This document shows positions 15,598-16,632 of a stretch of DNA of 16,632 bases, in pieces; position 1 is the stretch's first letter, and the number at the start of each line of letters is the position of its first letter. This DNA is from Verrucomicrobiota bacterium (GTDB lineage: Bacteria; Verrucomicrobiota; Verrucomicrobiia; Chthoniobacterales; UBA10450): contig QHRC01000054.1 in NCBI GenBank assembly GCA_003219995.1, positions 1-16,632 of the forward strand, read 5' to 3'. Made by a program: the position numbers and the translations under genes. The notes under the pieces were generated by a model, which saw only the letters and a program-made list of their open reading frames with translations, had not been told where the DNA came from and ran no database searches.

Positions 15598-15758
15598 GAC
15601 CGAGACTATCAACTAATGTGACAACCTCGGATGGGGCCAAGGACACACTTTCTGGGCTCTCGCAAAAAAACCTTCCCTGTGGACTATTTGCAGGAAAAGG
15701 CATTTGAGTTGCCAGTCTTCATTTAAGGCGCCGTTAACGCATCAGCGACACCACTACA

Positions 15759-16632
15759 ATGGCCTTGTCACCAGCTAAGCTGCCGCGCAACCCGAACTTA
15801 ATCGTCTTTCTTCCAGACCAGCAAAGGGCTGACACCATTGCGTGCTATGGAGCTGGCAAAGTTCGTTCGCCTAATCTAGGGAAACTCGCCTCGCAGTCAG
15901 TGATTTTCGAGCGCGCTTACGTGACTCACCCAGTCTGCTCTCCTTCACGTTCCTCTCTCCTGACAGGAATGTGGCCACACGTCACGGGCGTCACGAAGAA
16001 TAGCGTTCCACTGAGCTCGCAGTTTCGTGTACTCCCTCAGTTACTAGAGAAAAGCGACCACCGGACTGCCTATCTCGGCAAGTGGCACCTGGGCGACGAA
16101 GCGATTCCGCAAAGAGGATTCCAGACGTGGGTCTCGACGGAAAACATGAGTGATTACAGCCGGTTTCTGATTGAGAAAGGGCTGACAGGCGACAAGCCGG
16201 ATGGTTCTTTTTCAACACTCGCTTTGAGCGAGCTGCCGCTTGAACTCTCGAAGCCGCGATTTCTCGAGAAACACGCGTGTGAATTCATCGAGAAGCACCA
16301 TCGCGATCCGTTCATCATGTTCGTCGCCTTTGCGGAGCCTCACTCGCCCTACAACGGTCCCTTGAATGACGAGCACCCATTGAGCGAGGTAGATCTCGAG
16401 CTCACAGCCACCGCCCCTCCCAGCGACAACATCCCCCTCCGTTATCGGCTGATGCGGGAATGGCAGCAAGCCGAAGCGACTCTCGATCGAACGCGTTGTC
16501 GCGACCTTTACTTCTTCGGGATTACTCCGGACGAATATAGAAGCATCAAACAGAAATATCTCGGGCTTGTCACACTCGTTGACCGGAGCATCGGTTCGAT
16601 CCTTTCCTGTCTGGAGCGGGTCGGTTTAACCG
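15759..16632 (+). CDS. Type I sulfatase, 3' end beyond the window
   Basis: A formylglycine-dependent sulfatase of the alkaline phosphatase superfamily; 291 codons are visible and the gene runs off the right edge. ATG 15759 is the only start after the in-frame TAA at 15735. The family signature C-x-P-x-R is CSPSRSSLLTG, with C60 as the residue converted to formylglycine and R64. D20 begins the metal site in LPDQQRADTIACYG; the second position is Q21, a DQ variant seen in part of the family. LGKWHLG supplies K108 and H110, and EPHSPY (193-198) supplies a further substrate or metal histidine. There is no signal peptide: the N-terminus is MALSPAKLPRNP, so this form may be cytoplasmic or depend on another start. 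Substrate is unknown. No maturase gene is in the window. Confidence 0.9.
   Translation, partial: MALSPAKLPRNPNLIVFLPDQQRADTIACYGAGKVRSPNLGKLASQSVIFERAYVTHPVCSPSRSSLLTGMWPHVTGVTKNSVPLSSQFRVLPQLLEKSDHRTAYLGKWHLGDEAIPQRGFQTWVSTENMSDYSRFLIEKGLTGDKPDGSFSTLALSELPLELSKPRFLEKHACEFIEKHHRDPFIMFVAFAEPHSPYNGPLNDEHPLSEVDLELTATAPPSDNIPLRYRLMREWQQAEATLDRTRCRDLYFFGITPDEYRSIKQKYLGLVTLVDRSIGSILSCLERVGLT

Larger units (their letters stand above)
15215..15616 (+). pseudogene. Coding-like remnant in frame with the phosphatase-like gene
   Basis: Beyond the TGA at 15212-15214 the same reading frame runs to TAA 15614-15616 with only two further stops (TGA 15317, TAA 15410). The last open part (15413-15613) reads like protein: SSRERRNTYENHNTYGSY, STGYANPSRPSYGQQ, then LGNFYRFNSDLSPPSSK and EVRQFLLTETIN. 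It has no ATG, GTG or TTG near its beginning, so it is not a normal gene. It may be the decayed tail of a longer phosphatase-like protein or a fragment of another gene. Chance openness cannot be excluded. Confidence 0.3.
15217..15758. other. 542-base region without an intact gene
   Basis: This is the only long gap in the window. It contains the coding-like remnant, a palindrome TGGAGG-TG-CCTCCA (15346-15359), an 11-base direct repeat GCTGGAGGTGC at 15344 and 15574, two copies of AATACTTATG (15443, 15461), the dyad at 15454-15474 and the hairpin at 15567-15581. An 82-codon plus-strand frame from GTG 15351 has no recognisable product. The last 140 bases before the sulfatase hold nothing I can identify with confidence. 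Confidence 0.6.

Noticed and set aside
15351..15599. 82-codon plus-strand frame in the long gap as a gene
   Set aside because: No domain, signal peptide or ribosome binding site; it competes with the more coding-like frame shared with the phosphatase gene.

Overview
The window looks like chromosomal backbone from a Gram-negative (diderm) bacterium of moderately high GC. An LptD-type outer-membrane protein shows that the cell has an outer membrane. Reading the genes together (LptD, a large periplasmic TPR protein, a formylglycine sulfatase, an M29 aminopeptidase, CoaX-type pantothenate kinase, and almost no Shine-Dalgarno sequences) I lean towards a soil or freshwater member of the PVC group, most likely Verrucomicrobiota. 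That placement is inference; there is no rRNA gene here to test it. I see no tRNA, CRISPR array, insertion sequence or phage gene.

Layout. (1) 65-6184, plus strand: lptD, ugd (UDP-glucose 6-dehydrogenase), rsmB (16S rRNA m5C methyltransferase) and an M29 metallo-aminopeptidase, with gaps of 88, 23 and 60 bases, possibly one transcription unit. (2) 6223-10420, minus strand: coaX, followed downstream by a 1108-residue protein with a signal peptide, two tandem TPR modules, a Pro/Ala-rich linker, one membrane helix and a tail of short beta-like repeats. (3) 10541-12237, plus strand: hemB and a small PD-(D/E)XK-like protein whose start overlaps the hemB stop. (4) 12315-13847, minus strand: gpmI. 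(5) 13943-16632, plus strand: a membrane-anchored alkaline-phosphatase-fold protein that has lost its catalytic residues, a 544-base stretch without an intact gene, and the 5' part of a type I sulfatase that runs off the window.

Most genes are housekeeping: envelope biogenesis and surface sugar supply (lptD, ugd), ribosome modification (rsmB), coenzyme A (coaX), haem (hemB) and glycolysis (gpmI). The less ordinary material is the catalytically dead phosphatase homologue, the TPR/beta-repeat membrane protein, the nuclease-fold gene coupled to hemB, and the 15215-15758 stretch, which holds a coding-like remnant in frame with the phosphatase gene and a perfect 9-bp dyad. I found no complete new defence or mobile system.
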